A stretch of DNA of 64,000 nucleotides, from positions 307,729-371,728 of the forward strand of contig JAKUCV010001068.1 of assembly GCA_028386065.3 (NCBI GenBank). The letters run 5' to 3'. The position numbers and the translations under genes were made by a program. The notes under the pieces are model-generated. The model worked only from the letters and a program-made list of their open reading frames with translations. It made no database searches and had not been told where the DNA came from. Positions 1 to 10,570 of this stretch are shown here, in pieces; within the stretch, counting starts at the first letter, position 1; every line of letters begins with the position of its first letter. This DNA comes from Turnera subulata (taxonomy: Eukaryota; Streptophyta; Magnoliopsida; Malpighiales; Passifloraceae).

Positions 1-325
1 ACTATGTGATTTGTTTCCGCACAATGCACACACACTCAGAAGGCATATAATTATTCTTCAATTGCACAAAGTTTCGCCCCAACATGGATGGGTGTCTAAC
101 ACCTTTGCATCCATGACGAACTCCCAAATCCAACAATCTCTGGTTCGCTAAAGATCAGTCCCTTAAGATGATGCCTATGGGAGAGGTCGATGTTTAACTA
201 TTTTTCCTTGATTTTCGCAAATAAAATCAAGGTGGCGACTCCTTTGATTGTTGGATTGTTGGTAAAGAAGGAGGTGTAAAGGAACAGGTGAGGTGGCCTA
301 ATTAATCTTGGGTTGGATCCTCACA
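1..325 (+). repeat. 3' end of a Tat-like gypsy LTR
   Basis: The stretch ends in GGATCCTCACA at 325, matching the inverted LTR starts TGTGAGGACCC at 63292 and (C)GTGAGGACCC at 49447. It also shares the block 'CCCCAACATGGATGGGTGTC...CATGACGAAC' with the LTRs at 48300-48545, 49447-50470 and 63292 onward. The left part lies outside the window. No primer site follows position 325, so this is a 3' LTR or solo-LTR end. Family assignment rests on comparison within the window. Confidence 0.65.
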
Positions 326-1317
326 AGTACGATGATCATATTACTTTCACTATTGCTGAATTTCCTTCTATTGATTTTTTAGGTAGCGATTCAATGAATC
401 GCTTTGAGGAGGGAGGGAATGATGCAAATCACGTAGGCAAGCTTAGATACTTGGAGAATGGTGCATGCAAAGGCTACATTGGAGGCATCAATGAGGAGTA
501 TGGTGACAAAAATAAGCTTGGACATGGAAAGCTTACTTTCATAATCAAGTCCAAGAATCAATCTCACAAGAAATTCAAGAAGAGATAGAGATCAAGCTTG
601 GCAAAGATGTTCAAAGTTTATGGAACGCGTAGTTCTAGAAATAAATTCATATATCGAGTTATAAAAGTTAGATTGCTGTGATCTTGGACTCTCTGGAAAG
701 CTAAGAGAAATTTCTAAAACTTTGATGTTGAGTCAAGAAGCTGAATCAACTGTTTTCTTTATTTAAATTCCAATTGAATTCGACTGATAGATTTTGTCCA
801 GAAATTTTGTTTGGGTTTATTATTTGGGCTTAATAATTTCGTCTTGAAATATATTTGGGTTATTATTCATGGGCTTTAGTTTATTTAGTTAGTTTTATTA
901 TTTGTTGGGTTTTAATTAGTCTAATAAGTTGTTGGATTTGAAAAGTCAAACCCTAGTCCATGTTGGAGTTATAGGAGCTGACTTTAGGTTAGTATAAATA
1001 GGTTATTATGGAGTCAAAAATGAGGAAAACATGATGATTTGAGATAAATATGAATTTGCATTTTCTTCTTGATTGAGTGATTCAATCAATTTTTCAAGGA
1101 AGGGATTCTCTTGATTTTACTTTAGGGATTAAATTCTTCTTATCAAGTTCTTTTACTTGTAGTGATTAATTTGATTCCTTGTAATTATAATTCTTTTTTT
1201 GCCTATTCCAATTGAGTTTAAGAGGTGAATAATAGAATTGCTAAACCCTAGTTTGATTGAAGTTAAAGATCGGGCATTAACTAGTTGCGGAGGTGAATCT
1301 AGTGCAGACTCTAGGTT
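326..1317 (+). other. Degenerate retroelement sequence with LTR-promoter character, no gene
   Basis: A 91-residue frame at 313-588 resembles no family I know and I do not call it a gene. Bases 650-740 carry the 'CTTGGACTCTCTGGAAAGCTAAGAG' type block that recurs in the LTRs near 46340 and, inverted, near 43670 and 50180. A TATA-like TATAAATAGG lies at about 1001-1010. The region reads as stacked LTR debris. Nothing here supports a host gene. Confidence 0.4.
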
Positions 1318-2027
1318 TGTTGTTGTATCATGTGTGATACATGTTTTTCTATGCAAGAACTTCCAACTGATGCCATGTGATGCATGAAGAAATTCTATCA
1401 ATCTACATGAGAATGCATGAAGGTTTCAAAATAAGTGAATGCAAATTATCTAGGATATTCTATCCAAAGCCATGTGCTGGCTTGTGTTCAGGCGAGTGTG
1501 TGTTTATGTTACAAGGATGGTTTGCAGATGGTGCTCCTTCCTGAGCTAATGGTCTGGACCTTGGTCGTCTTCCTCTGTTCCTCTTCTCCTTTTCTCTTTG
1601 CCTTTAGCAATCAAAATTGGCGATGGTGTGTGCACCTACGGTGTTTTCAACCTCGACTCCACTTAACGTCTTCAGAGGACTTTTTAACATCTTCAAATGG
1701 AGGTTCACGGCAGAGGATACCGTTTTGACTCTATCCATGCTCATCTTCTATTCTCACTAGAAGAGGAATCACGCCATGCTTTGGTCTCGACCTTCTGGTC
1801 TTTTATAAATGGAGTGCCTCCGCAGAATTTATCCCTAGTTTGATTAAAACCCATCTAACATGTTTCCATTCCTTCGTCAAAGCCTTTTGAAGGCGGGCAA
1901 ACGGAGCACCTCCGCGGGGTTTTACCCCCAATTTCTGCTTACTCTATTGGATGGTCATTCAACGTCTTGACCAAGGCTGGTTTGATGATGGTACTCTTTT
2001 CCAAGCCACTGGTTTGAACCTTGATCA
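1318..2027 (+). repeat. Inverted repeat arm A (Tat-like 3' region)
   Basis: This stretch is the approximate reverse complement of 7913-8600. Anchors include the block around 1435-1470 against 8486-8517, the 'GCGGGCAAACGGAGCACCTCCG' region near 1890 against 8030-8060, and the end at 2027 against 7913. Divergence is substantial, with many substitutions and small indels, so the copies are old. It is non-coding, and the internal sequence is itself repetitive with 'GATGGTGCTC' and 'GATGGTACTC' units. Confidence 0.7.
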
Positions 2028-3307
2028 TCCCCTTTTGCTTTCTGTTTCTCTTCTCTCCTTATTTTCGATGATCAAGATCAATGGCGGCATGCACTTCTGC
2101 GGTTTTTCAACCTTTGAATTTACTTATGATTTGGGTTAAGACCTCCCGCGATTTTCACTGGGGATTTTTTTTCTTTGGCAGCGTATATCCCCTAGCTTGG
2201 GCTTAGCCGTTTTTCAAAAGATCTTCACGTATGAGCTCAGGAAACTTCACCCCCTAGTTTCTCCTTCCTTTTTTCTGATGACTTTTCGACGTGGCCAAGG
2301 ATGGTTCGAACCCTCCAATATTTTGCCTCCACGACATTTTTCCTAATTCAACTTTGGCTTTTATTTCCTTTTCGACTGGTATCAAAACCATCTTGGCCAG
2401 GAATGCTTTAGAGTTTCGACTCTTCTCGCCACCTTCTTACCTTTCACATCTCTTCGATGCACCAAGCCTTTCTCTACGCATTTTGCAAAATTGTCAATGA
2501 TTTCATCTAAACTAAGATGACTACAAACATTTGGATACATATCAATTCTCAGTTAAATAGTTAGACCATTGCTCGAAAGGTTTCAAAGTTCGGTTTGTTA
2601 AAGAAGTTTGATTTGGAATGGAAAGGGAATTTTGACCGCACCTTTGTTATAGGCTGCCTACATATTCCTGAGCATAGCATTTTCTTTTCTTTTTTTCTTT
2701 TTTTTCTTTTTTTTGAAGGGAACACCTTCACTATTGCCTAGACCGTTTTTGTGAGTTACGATCTAGAGGGTGCCCTTTACTTTTTTTCTCTTTTTTGGTT
2801 TTTTTTTTCACTTTTTTTTTTGTTGTGCTACGCTCAAGAAATCAGGTCTTCACCGTTTGGGCCCCGTTGTTCAGGCCGAACGTTTCATCTTTCGCACTCT
2901 TTCCCCATTTGGTCTGAGCCATTTCTTTGGGATCATTTCCTTCCAAGTTTTTTGGCAAGGATTGTGTTTACGGGTTGGTATTTAGACTGAGGTTTTCGAG
3001 TGTGGCTGCTCCACATTAGCCAAAGGTTTGTGCATTTTCAAGCATGTTTTCTTTTCTTGAAGGATAGGCACTTCTTTTATTTAGTGCCCATGGACAAAAG
3101 TCTGAAATTTGTGTGGGGCCGAATCGACAGGGTGGATTTCAATGGCTTAACTCTGAATTCACCTGTTTGAAATTTTGGCAAGCCAAACTTGAGATGTTTG
3201 CAAAATACGTTCATCATAGCATAAACTACATCATCTTCTAAATCGTAAATGCAATCATCGAAACACAACAAGCAAACCCCCCACATAGCAATCACTATCA
3301 CTCACTA
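2028..3307. other. Repetitive non-coding retroelement sequence, no gene
   Basis: The sequence continues the degenerate unit pattern of the preceding arm (gene-like words such as 'TTTTCAACCTCGACTCC' and 'TTTTCAACCTTTGAATT' recur) and has long T-rich runs at about 2675-2830. No frame shows a recognisable domain. It is most simply the variable 3' untranslated part of a Tat-type element. Confidence 0.4.
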
Positions 3308-4108
3308 GCCCTCGGACACTTCTATACCCTCTTCTTCAGACTCTTCTGATGCCGCTGACTCTGCTATTGTCTGCTCCTCGACTGCTGCTTTTGGGTCATT
3401 CAAGACTTTCTTCACCAATCAGTTGTTGATTCTTTGGGCAACACCAAGATGTTCTTTTCAATCAAGTCCTGAATCTCGTGCTTCAAAGGAGCACAATTCT
3501 TGGCAGTGTGCCCATTCTGCTAATGGAATTTGAAATATTTTTCATTCTGATGCCCTGGTGGTAAAGAATTAGGTGAAAATCGAGGTTTTAATGGCTTTAA
3601 TAGTCCGTTTTTCACACACTCCTTCAAAACTTTGGCATACAGCATGCTTATGGGAGTGAAAGCACAAGGGTTCCTTGGCAGTTCCATTTGAGGTGTCTCT
3701 GAGCTCTTCCTCTTTTTGACTCTTACCTCAGGGGGATTTTCCTTCTTCGTCACATCCCAAAATGCATCTTCCATTAGTCGCATGGCATGATCAAGAACCT
3801 AGATCTTGTCTCTTGCTTTTTCATAGTGAGGTTCTGGGCTATTGAATTGTTGCTAAAAGCATGTGCATGCACTCTCTACCTGTCAGGAATATCCTTCCAC
3901 AAAAATCCCTATCCTAGTCTCTGCTTTCCTCAACTTTGTCAAGATGTCCTCTATCATCCTAACGGTCTCAGTGAACTTCAAGATCTTTTCTTTTGTTGTG
4001 TTCCTCTCCGATTTTCAGAGCTTCTCATCTATTTGGTTTTCAACCTTTGATTCCAAATTTCGCGTTTCTGCGTTCATTCCTTGCATTACCCGATCCATGA
4101 TTTCCTAG
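3308..4108 (-). pseudogene. Tat-lineage gypsy gag remnant
   Basis: On the minus strand, the frame 3783-3520 runs into a TAG, and the same frame continues to about 3440 with a Gag nucleocapsid-like segment (K-F-H, then N-G-H-T-A-K-N-C and a following L-K-H-E-I-Q-D-L-I helix). That His/Cys spacing and the helix are typical of the Gag C-terminus of Tat-type Ty3/gypsy elements. Upstream, 4108-3800 encodes a charged, probably coiled-coil segment starting M-D-R-V in a frame that soon stops, and an acidic tail is visible near 3310-3360 in another frame. Several stops and frame changes make it non-functional. The primer site at 4961-4979 and LTR at 4986-7912 are upstream in the right order for one element. 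Confidence 0.6.
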
Positions 4109-4960
4109 CGATGGAGATAAACCAAGGTTAAAAACCGTCCTGAAGGTTCGGGCTCTTAAGGCTAAAGAGACAAGGATTCATCAAGATGGGGCAATTTTTG
4201 CGGCTTAGAAAAGAGCTTTTACCCCCTAGTTTATGAGGAATGGGGGAATAAGGTTCGAGGTAATGTATGGGAAAAGTGTTTAGGCTTGCACACAAGGCCT
4301 AAGATAGATCTCTAAATGCATGATTTTTTTTTAGTTTTAGATTCAATGCATGAATACAATGAATGCCTAAGACTAAATGCATGAGGTGCAAAGCCTACAA
4401 GTAAATATACCTCAACCCGGCAAGTTGGATCCCAAAACATGTGATCCCGAAGCGTGCGATCCGAGCTAACAAGCAAGGTGTACCTATTTCTCCTCTATTG
4501 AACACATACCACACCTATTCTCCTCTATCAATCATATACCGAGCGACGGTCAATCAAGAGAAAGCACGAGGGAGAGAAGAGATCAAACAAACACATACCG
4601 GTAAGCGCCCACGGACATTCTTGCTATCATACCAAGTCACACATTACAGGGTACCTAAGGGAAACATCTAAGGATTCTATATGCAAGGGTATGCAACTGG
4701 TTGGGGGCCTTAGACTGCAACTAGGGAATCCCTTGGCCGGAGCCGTGTTGAAACTCGTCTCAGTGAACAACGATTGAGGCTTTCGACCGAAAGGCATAGG
4801 TCATGACCTCCTATGCGACTCGATCTAGGCACACAACCTTAAGGTGTTGGGCTTATCACACACACACACACTCCATAAACAAAATATACATTGAAATTGG
4901 CATCCTAAAATCCTCATCATCCCGACCGAACAAGAACTGGAGGTTCTATGTTCGATCTTC
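4109..4960 (-). other. 5' leader of the Tat-like element, no gene
   Basis: This lies between gag and the primer site. It shares phrases with 62880-63260, the matching leader at the right end of the window ('GCAACTGGTTGGGGGCC' at about 4697 against 'ACAGCTGGTTGGGGCC' at about 62979), which supports reading both as 5' untranslated regions of related elements. A frame at 4803-5264 on the opposite strand has no recognisable content. Confidence 0.45.
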
Positions 4961-4979
4961 ATCCCTTGTCGAGTCGCCA
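4961..4979 (-). promoter_or_regulatory. Primer-binding site, tRNA-Arg type
   Basis: Read on the minus strand this begins TGGCGACTC, the complement of the 3' end GAGTCGCCA of plant tRNA-Arg(ACG), with several mismatches further in. A 6-bp gap separates it from the presumed LTR end at 4986. The similar site at 63271-63289 supports the call. Confidence 0.5.
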
Positions 4980-4985
4980 GCTTCC

Positions 4986-7912
4986 TGTGAGCATGCCGCC
5001 GTCGGCCCGGTTGGCGGGGATATCGCCTCGTTGCCGTGGTTTAAAATCGATGGCCTGCGATTCATGGTATTTCATATGAAATCTCTTAACTTAAGTGGAG
5101 AGAACCAATTCGACGATTCCCAGGATAGACGAATCAACCGCTTCCCAAAGAACCATCTTTCCATGCATATTCCCAGATATAACTGGTGGAGTCACAAACG
5201 GTCTCACTTAAAACCCAACAACCATAGACAGAATACGCATGCATGGTATTCGCACTTTAGCTAAGTTCATTTAAAGAAGATATCACAAATCCGGATAAAC
5301 TCACGGAAATACTGGGCACACACTGTTCTCGGTCTTCACTTAATTGTCGTCTTGAAAATGAGTCGCCACCCAAGTTTGATTAGGGAAAACTTGAGAAAAC
5401 CCGTGGTTGACTCCGGATAAAGCGCAGGTCTTGAAACCAAGAGGAGGGTCCGGGAATTCATTTATCGTGGATTACCATCTTTATTAAGACAATATCGGTG
5501 ATATTGGATGCCAATACCAATGTGTATGCTCAATAGTTGGATCAAACAAATAAAAACAAGCAAGCAAACATGATATATTGTGCGCGTGTGAAAGTGAACT
5601 TGTGAAGTTAATTGCAAAGTATTTACATATTTGAACTTGCACCTCATCCGCTTGTGACTGCCTACGTACCCCCTATTTTTGGCTCAAAGCTCTCGTACTT
5701 CTTCTAAATGGGGATTCCCAAGGTAACCTAGGTCTTCTTCTAGAATTGGCTCGATCCTCACTTAAACGAACTTCTGTGCCTCGTGCTAGAACGATTGGCT
5801 TAGTTTCTCAAAGCACTATGTTCAGTGCAAGCAATCACTCTTCTCAGAAAGTGTCTCAAAACAAGAGCATTATACAAAACATATTTGGGCATTAAAAGTA
5901 GTTTTTATTGCTAACTTATGTCATTTCCATGTGAAAGTGGAATTTTGATACATAAACTTACATATGCAATTTTCAAAGAATAAGGATGAGTAAGTTTTGA
6001 AAACATGCAATGCTTTAGTTAAAACTATTTTATATGTCTAAACTTAGACAAATGCTTGACCAGTGATGTTCTATCAGTCTGAGGCCACTTCGAGCCAGAA
6101 CATCGATACAAAAAGGATGATTGGTGTCAAAACATTCATTTTAGTTCTTTCATATTTCCTAACGAAAGCATGGTCTTTGCTAAAAATATTTCTTGTTTGA
6201 AAGTTAAGCTTTAGTAATTTTTTTTTTGAAAAGGTGCAATTTGGAAAAAATTGGCTCTTACACATCAAAACTCTTTTTGGATCAAGGTGTGTGGATTTGA
6301 CAAAAGTTTGCATCTGTAAAGGTGTTCATGCCCAAAAGGATTCGCAAAAAGCATTTTTGAAATCATTGAAAAAATTTCTCATTCTTGAGAGACACAGTAT
6401 CATCATTGAAGTTACCATCATTTATTGAAGACACTATCTTTGATGATATGATCATCATCGAAGCAAAAGCATGTTGAAAAATCAAATTTTAAAACTTTTG
6501 CGTCGAGCACAGAAGTTGGTTTAGAGCTTATCCTAGTAGCCATATCCATTTTAGACTTGGGGACCCCCCTAACATGAAAACTAATACATAAATAAACAAT
6601 CACACAAATACACAAACAAATAATACAAATGTGCAAACACAACATTTATAATGCAACGGATGCAAAACAAACAAACAAACAAGTGCATAAAAATAACTGG
6701 GTTCCCATACGTGTTAGCGAGTATCAAAACTATTTTAGCATTTTTCGGGTCAAAACAGTATGCCGACGAATGATCCAGAGAAATTCTGGCATTACGACGG
6801 CATAGAATGGCGAAAATACCTGGTAACTACCCGCCACTGCGACGGCCTATAACGATGAGAATGCAAGAGACAATTCTGGCACTACGACGTCATCGCATCA
6901 ATGATTTGCTAAAAATGGTTTAGGCATCATAACAACGATGGAAACCCGAAGCAAACCTTATCGAAAGAGAGAAAGAGCTCTAACTCTCAAAAGGATGCTT
7001 AGGAAGATGACGACTTCATGCCCGAATTCCGACTTAGAAGGCGACAAGAGAGGTAGAAGAGGGCGAATATCAAACTCTTTATTTTCAACTTAGAGCGGGA
7101 CGAGGGGGAGAGAGAAAACTGAAAAGATGTGCACTAGAGAGCGCGGCTCTCGGGGTGTAAAAAAATGAAGGGAGGGGACCCCTATTTATAGTGTTTCCAA
7201 GGGGTGACATATTTGTATTTAGTTCATGACCTGAAGCCATGGCTTAAAGCCCTGACCGGAGACCAAAATCGCAAGATGTTGTTTTTCGTCAATGGGGCCT
7301 GCCGAGACCTTAGAAAATTTCTGAAGAAATTTGGAAAGCACGTCTCGATATCCGGGGTATCCCCCTAAAATTTCGTGAAATTTCGACAAATACACAATTT
7401 TTGGCGAATTTTTGAAGATCGGAGGGCGTGACCCGAGCGGCGAAACGGAGACCAACCAAAGGAGGGCTAGCCGCCCTTGCTAGGCCGACCTAGCTTGTGG
7501 TCAGACTAGTAGGGCCGACCCATGTGTGTGTTCAGCCTACCTGGGTTGCTCACCTCCTCGGGTATTTCTCTAACCCGAAACTTGTCTTGCAACCTCTTTT
7601 TGCTGATTTCGGTTAGTTCATGTCCTCAGATGGTTTTATTCACGTCTCGGATGCCTTCTGTTTTAGCTTGGATGGTTTTGTATGTGATCGGGACATTCGC
7701 GGGCCGAAAATATAAAAATTTAGCCAAGTCCCAAACAAATCCAAGAAAATTTTGGGAAATCCCGGAATGTGTTCGATGTGATAATTCGATAAATAGATGG
7801 TCCCCACGACGCTCGGAATTTTTTTTGGGATTTTTCAAACTCTGACTGTGGTGGAGTTCGGACGCGACACAGAACGAAGATACAAAAATAGTTGGGCAAA
7901 AATTAGGTGCCA
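4986..7912 (-). repeat. Tat-like 5' LTR, minus orientation
   Basis: The right part (about 6960-7912) is the reverse complement of 23637-24220, the LTR interrupted by the Athila element; blocks such as 'GATATTCGCCCTCTTCTACCTC' and 'GTCGTGGGGACCAT' are shared. A TATA box TATAAATAGG lies at 7181-7190 read on the minus strand. The lower end is TGTGAGC at 4986, next to the primer site. The upper end near 7912 reads TTTTGGCACC where the related copy at 10561 has TGTTAGCACC, so the first bases may be mutated or lost. The 5360-5700 part shares the 'GAGTCGCCACCCAAG' and 'CCTACGTACCCC' blocks with other LTRs here. Boundaries are approximate. Confidence 0.5.
7181..7190 (-). promoter_or_regulatory. TATA box of Tat-like LTR
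   Basis: Minus-strand TATAAATAGG inside the LTR. It is followed about 100 bp downstream by the conserved block shared with 24060-24210, as expected for the U3/R region. It marks the LTR orientation. Confidence 0.5.
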
Positions 7913-8600
7913 AAAGGTTCAAACCACTGGCTTAGAAAAGAGCAATGCCATCATCAAACCTTCCTCGGTTTAGAAATCGAGTGACCATCCGATAGTGTAA
8001 GCGGAAACTAGGGATAAAGCCCCACGGAGGTGCTCCATTTGCCCGCCTTCAGAAGGCTTTAACGAAGGAATAGAAATGTGTTTGAATCAAACTAGAGGGA
8101 AAACTTTGCAGACGCACTCCATTTATAAAAAATCAGAAGTTCGAGACCAAAGCATGGCGTGATTCCTCTTCCAGTGAGAACAGAAGATAAGCACGAATAG
8201 AGTCAAGGTGGCCCTAGTCGAAAAGATGTCAGGAGGATATGCTCTACCATGAATCTCCATTTGAAGCTGTTGAAAGGTCCTCTGAAGACATTAAGTGGAT
8301 TCGAGGTTGAAAACATCGTAAGGACACACGCCATCGCCAATTTTGATTGCTAAAGACAAAGAGAAGAGGAAAAAAATAACAGAGGAAGACGCCCGGGGTT
8401 CAGACTGTTTGCTTAAGAAGGAGCACTATCCACAAAACACAAAACATATACACTTTCTAGACATAAACCCAACACAGGGCTTAGGATAAAATATCCTAGA
8501 TAATATGCATTCACTTGTTTTGAAAAATCCATGCATTCTCATATAGATCGATAGAATTCGTTTGTGCATTATCCTATGCATCACATTGCATCAAATAGAA
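7913..8600 (-). repeat. Inverted repeat arm B
   Basis: Approximate reverse complement of 1318-2027. On the minus strand it runs directly into the LTR start at about 7912, which suggests it is a 3' untranslated region of the same family, while arm A continues into other sequence after 2027. No coding potential. Confidence 0.65.
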
Positions 8601-9480
8601 GTTCTCGCATAATCAAGCATGCATCACGCGTCTCACATAAAACAGACGTACATTAAAGCATATTTAGAAAGATAGGATCCATGCATCCTCATTATCAATA
8701 TATAAGTTCCAACACCTTCATGCATAGTCATGTATACCATTTGCATATAGTAGGGTAGTCCATGTCTGTGGTCAAACAAACATTTTCATGCATCTTCAAG
8801 CATACTAAACATAAGAAAGAAGATAGGGCTCATGCATCATATGTTTTCAAAATCAAGCATGAATTTTCATACACGCTTTCATGCATACCACACAAGGCAT
8901 ACGCGCATACTCTTGCATAAGCTAGGGTAAAGGTACCTTGGCCTGACAAGATAAAGATTGAGAACCGTGTTGGCCCTCGCTTTGCAAATGATGAGACAGA
9001 ACCTCGTTGGTGAGCAAATCTCGAGGAAACAGAGAAGAAGAGAAAGAGCATATGGAAGAGATCGGGTAAAGAAGACCAAGACAAGAAAGTCACCCACAGC
9101 TGGTGGCGGCAGCGGCCCAGCTAGGCTGGCTACTCCTCGCACCTTTTTTCATGCGCATTTTCGTCCCCCGGAGTCGCCCCGACCTCCGTTTTGGGCCCTT
9201 GTGCACCCGAATTCTCGATGAAATCAAATTTCCATCCGGAAAATCCCAATCCAAGAATTTGGAAATAATATTTAACGATGAAGCGGGTCCCGTACCCTCA
9301 AAATTTTTTTTGAAAAAATCATCATGCATTGTTTTCCTCAGCAAAGCCCTCAGAGTTTGTTTTATCCCCCAGTGGAACCCTTAGTTTGTTCTCCCTCCTT
9401 AACAAAGCAAAGAAACCCTTTGAATCAATCCCCAACGGAGTTCTCCTTCGAAAAAGAACCCTCCCCAGCCGAGTCTTTAA
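8601..9480. other. No gene; GCATGCAT-rich then GC-richer repeat sequence
   Basis: Bases 8600-8920 repeat short GCATG/CATGCAT words every few tens of bases. Bases 9090-9300 are more GC-rich with short overlapping frames on both strands and no domain. Part of 9324-9420 recurs at 9723-9810 ('ATCATGCATT', 'CCCAGTGGAACCC' against 'CCCAGCCAAACCC'), so the area belongs to the repeat block that follows. Confidence 0.4.
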
Positions 9481-9660
9481 AAGAGAAGAAGAGAGAACAG
9501 AGATTAGATGCTAGGAGCATCATTTTGTCCAGAGAGGAAAAAAAAACCCGATTGGATGTTGGGCGCATCATTTTTGTTCAAACGAGATGAGAGACTAGAT
9601 GGTAGGCGCATCCTTTTCGTCCAAACAAGAGGAGAGACTAGATTCTAGGGGCATCATTTG
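9481..9660 (+). repeat. Tandem repeat, about 57-bp units
   Basis: Three units built on 'GA(C)TAGATG.TAGG.GCATCATTTTG.CCA.A..GAGGAGA' begin near 9503, 9550 and 9592, with a fourth near 9640. The units have diverged. Together with the array at 9820-10140 this is the kind of variable tandem repeat known from 3' untranslated regions of Tat-lineage elements. Confidence 0.6.
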
Positions 9661-9670
9661 GTTTCAAAAC

Positions 9671-9695
9671 GGGGGGGGGGGGGGGGGGGGGGGGG
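9671..9695 (+). repeat. Run of 25 G
   Basis: Uninterrupted G homopolymer followed by GAGAGAGAG. Its true length is unsure in most sequencing methods. Confidence 0.9.
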
Positions 9696-9819
9696 AGAGA
9701 GAGAAGAATAGAAAAAAAAAATCATGCATTTGTTGTCCTTGGCGGAGTCCTTGGAATTTGTTTTATTTCCCAGCCAAACCCTTTTAGATCATTCCCCAAT
9801 GGAGCATTCGAGTTTTGTT

Positions 9820-10140
9820 CTTCACCATAGATTTGGAGTATATGTTTTATATCTCAGCAGGATATTACCGTAGAATTTCGAAATATAGAATTTATCTCTA
9901 AGTCGGATATCACCATGGAGTTTTGGAGTATAGTTTTCGTCTCTCAGAAGGATGTCACCTTAGAATTTGGAGTATTAGGTTTTATCTCTCATCAAGATAC
10001 CACCTCAGACTTTGAAGTATAGGTTTCGTCTCTCAGAAGAATGTCACCTTAGATTTTCAAGCATTAGGTTTTATCTCTCAGCAGGATATCACCCTAGGAT
10101 TTTGGAGCATTAGGTTTTATATCTCAGCAGAATATTACCA
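9820..10140 (+). repeat. Tandem repeat, about 55-65-bp units
   Basis: About six units of the form 'TTTGGAGTATTAGGTTTTATCTCTCAG.AGGATATCACC' start near 9830, 9875, 9930, 9980, 10015, 10060 and 10110. It lies just upstream of a polypurine tract and LTR start, so it sits in the 3' untranslated part of a plus-strand element. Confidence 0.7.
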
Positions 10141-10531
10141 AACCCGGGTGAGCACACCCACAACCAAAAGACCCTTTTTGTTAAGTAAAAGCCTTCGGCA
10201 AAATATGTGCCCTCGGAAAACCCAAGCGGGAGTCCACCCAAAAACCCTTTCACAAAAGCCTTTGACAAAATATGTGTCTTAGGTCATCCCAATAAGTCTT
10301 CGCAATGTTCAAAGCCGATTGGGTGCTAGGCGCACCACTTTATCCCAAAAATCCTAAAGTTGTGTTAAGTTTTGCTCGAGTATTGCATAGTCTTAACCCC
10401 CGGGAGACTTTTAAACACCAAAAAGTCCAAAAATATTGGTTGAGTCACCTGCCTTAGAGTCCTGCATAGGGCAAAATTTGGATAGGAGCTATAGCATTTG
10501 GATGACTTTCTACGAAGTCCATCCCAATGGT
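10141..10531 (+). other. 3' untranslated region, no gene
   Basis: Short degenerate repeats ('AAAGCCTT.GGCAAAATATGTG' twice near 10185 and 10250) and no open frame of note. It connects the tandem array with the polypurine tract. Confidence 0.4.
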
Positions 10532-10554
10532 GGATGGGGGTGGTGGGGTGGGGG
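10532..10554 (+). promoter_or_regulatory. Polypurine tract of plus-strand Tat-like element
   Basis: A G-rich, almost pure purine run ends a few bases before TGTTAGCACC at 10561, which is the 5' end of a 3' LTR. This is the expected second-strand primer position. Confidence 0.65.
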
Positions 10555-10570
10555 TAATTCTGTTAGCACC

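Noticed and set aside
313..588. A 91-codon frame at the LTR edge
   Set aside because: It starts inside an LTR end, has no known domain and lies in retroelement debris.
4803..5264. A 153-codon plus-strand frame
   Set aside because: It crosses the primer site and LTR boundary of a minus-strand element; no domain or homologue recognised.
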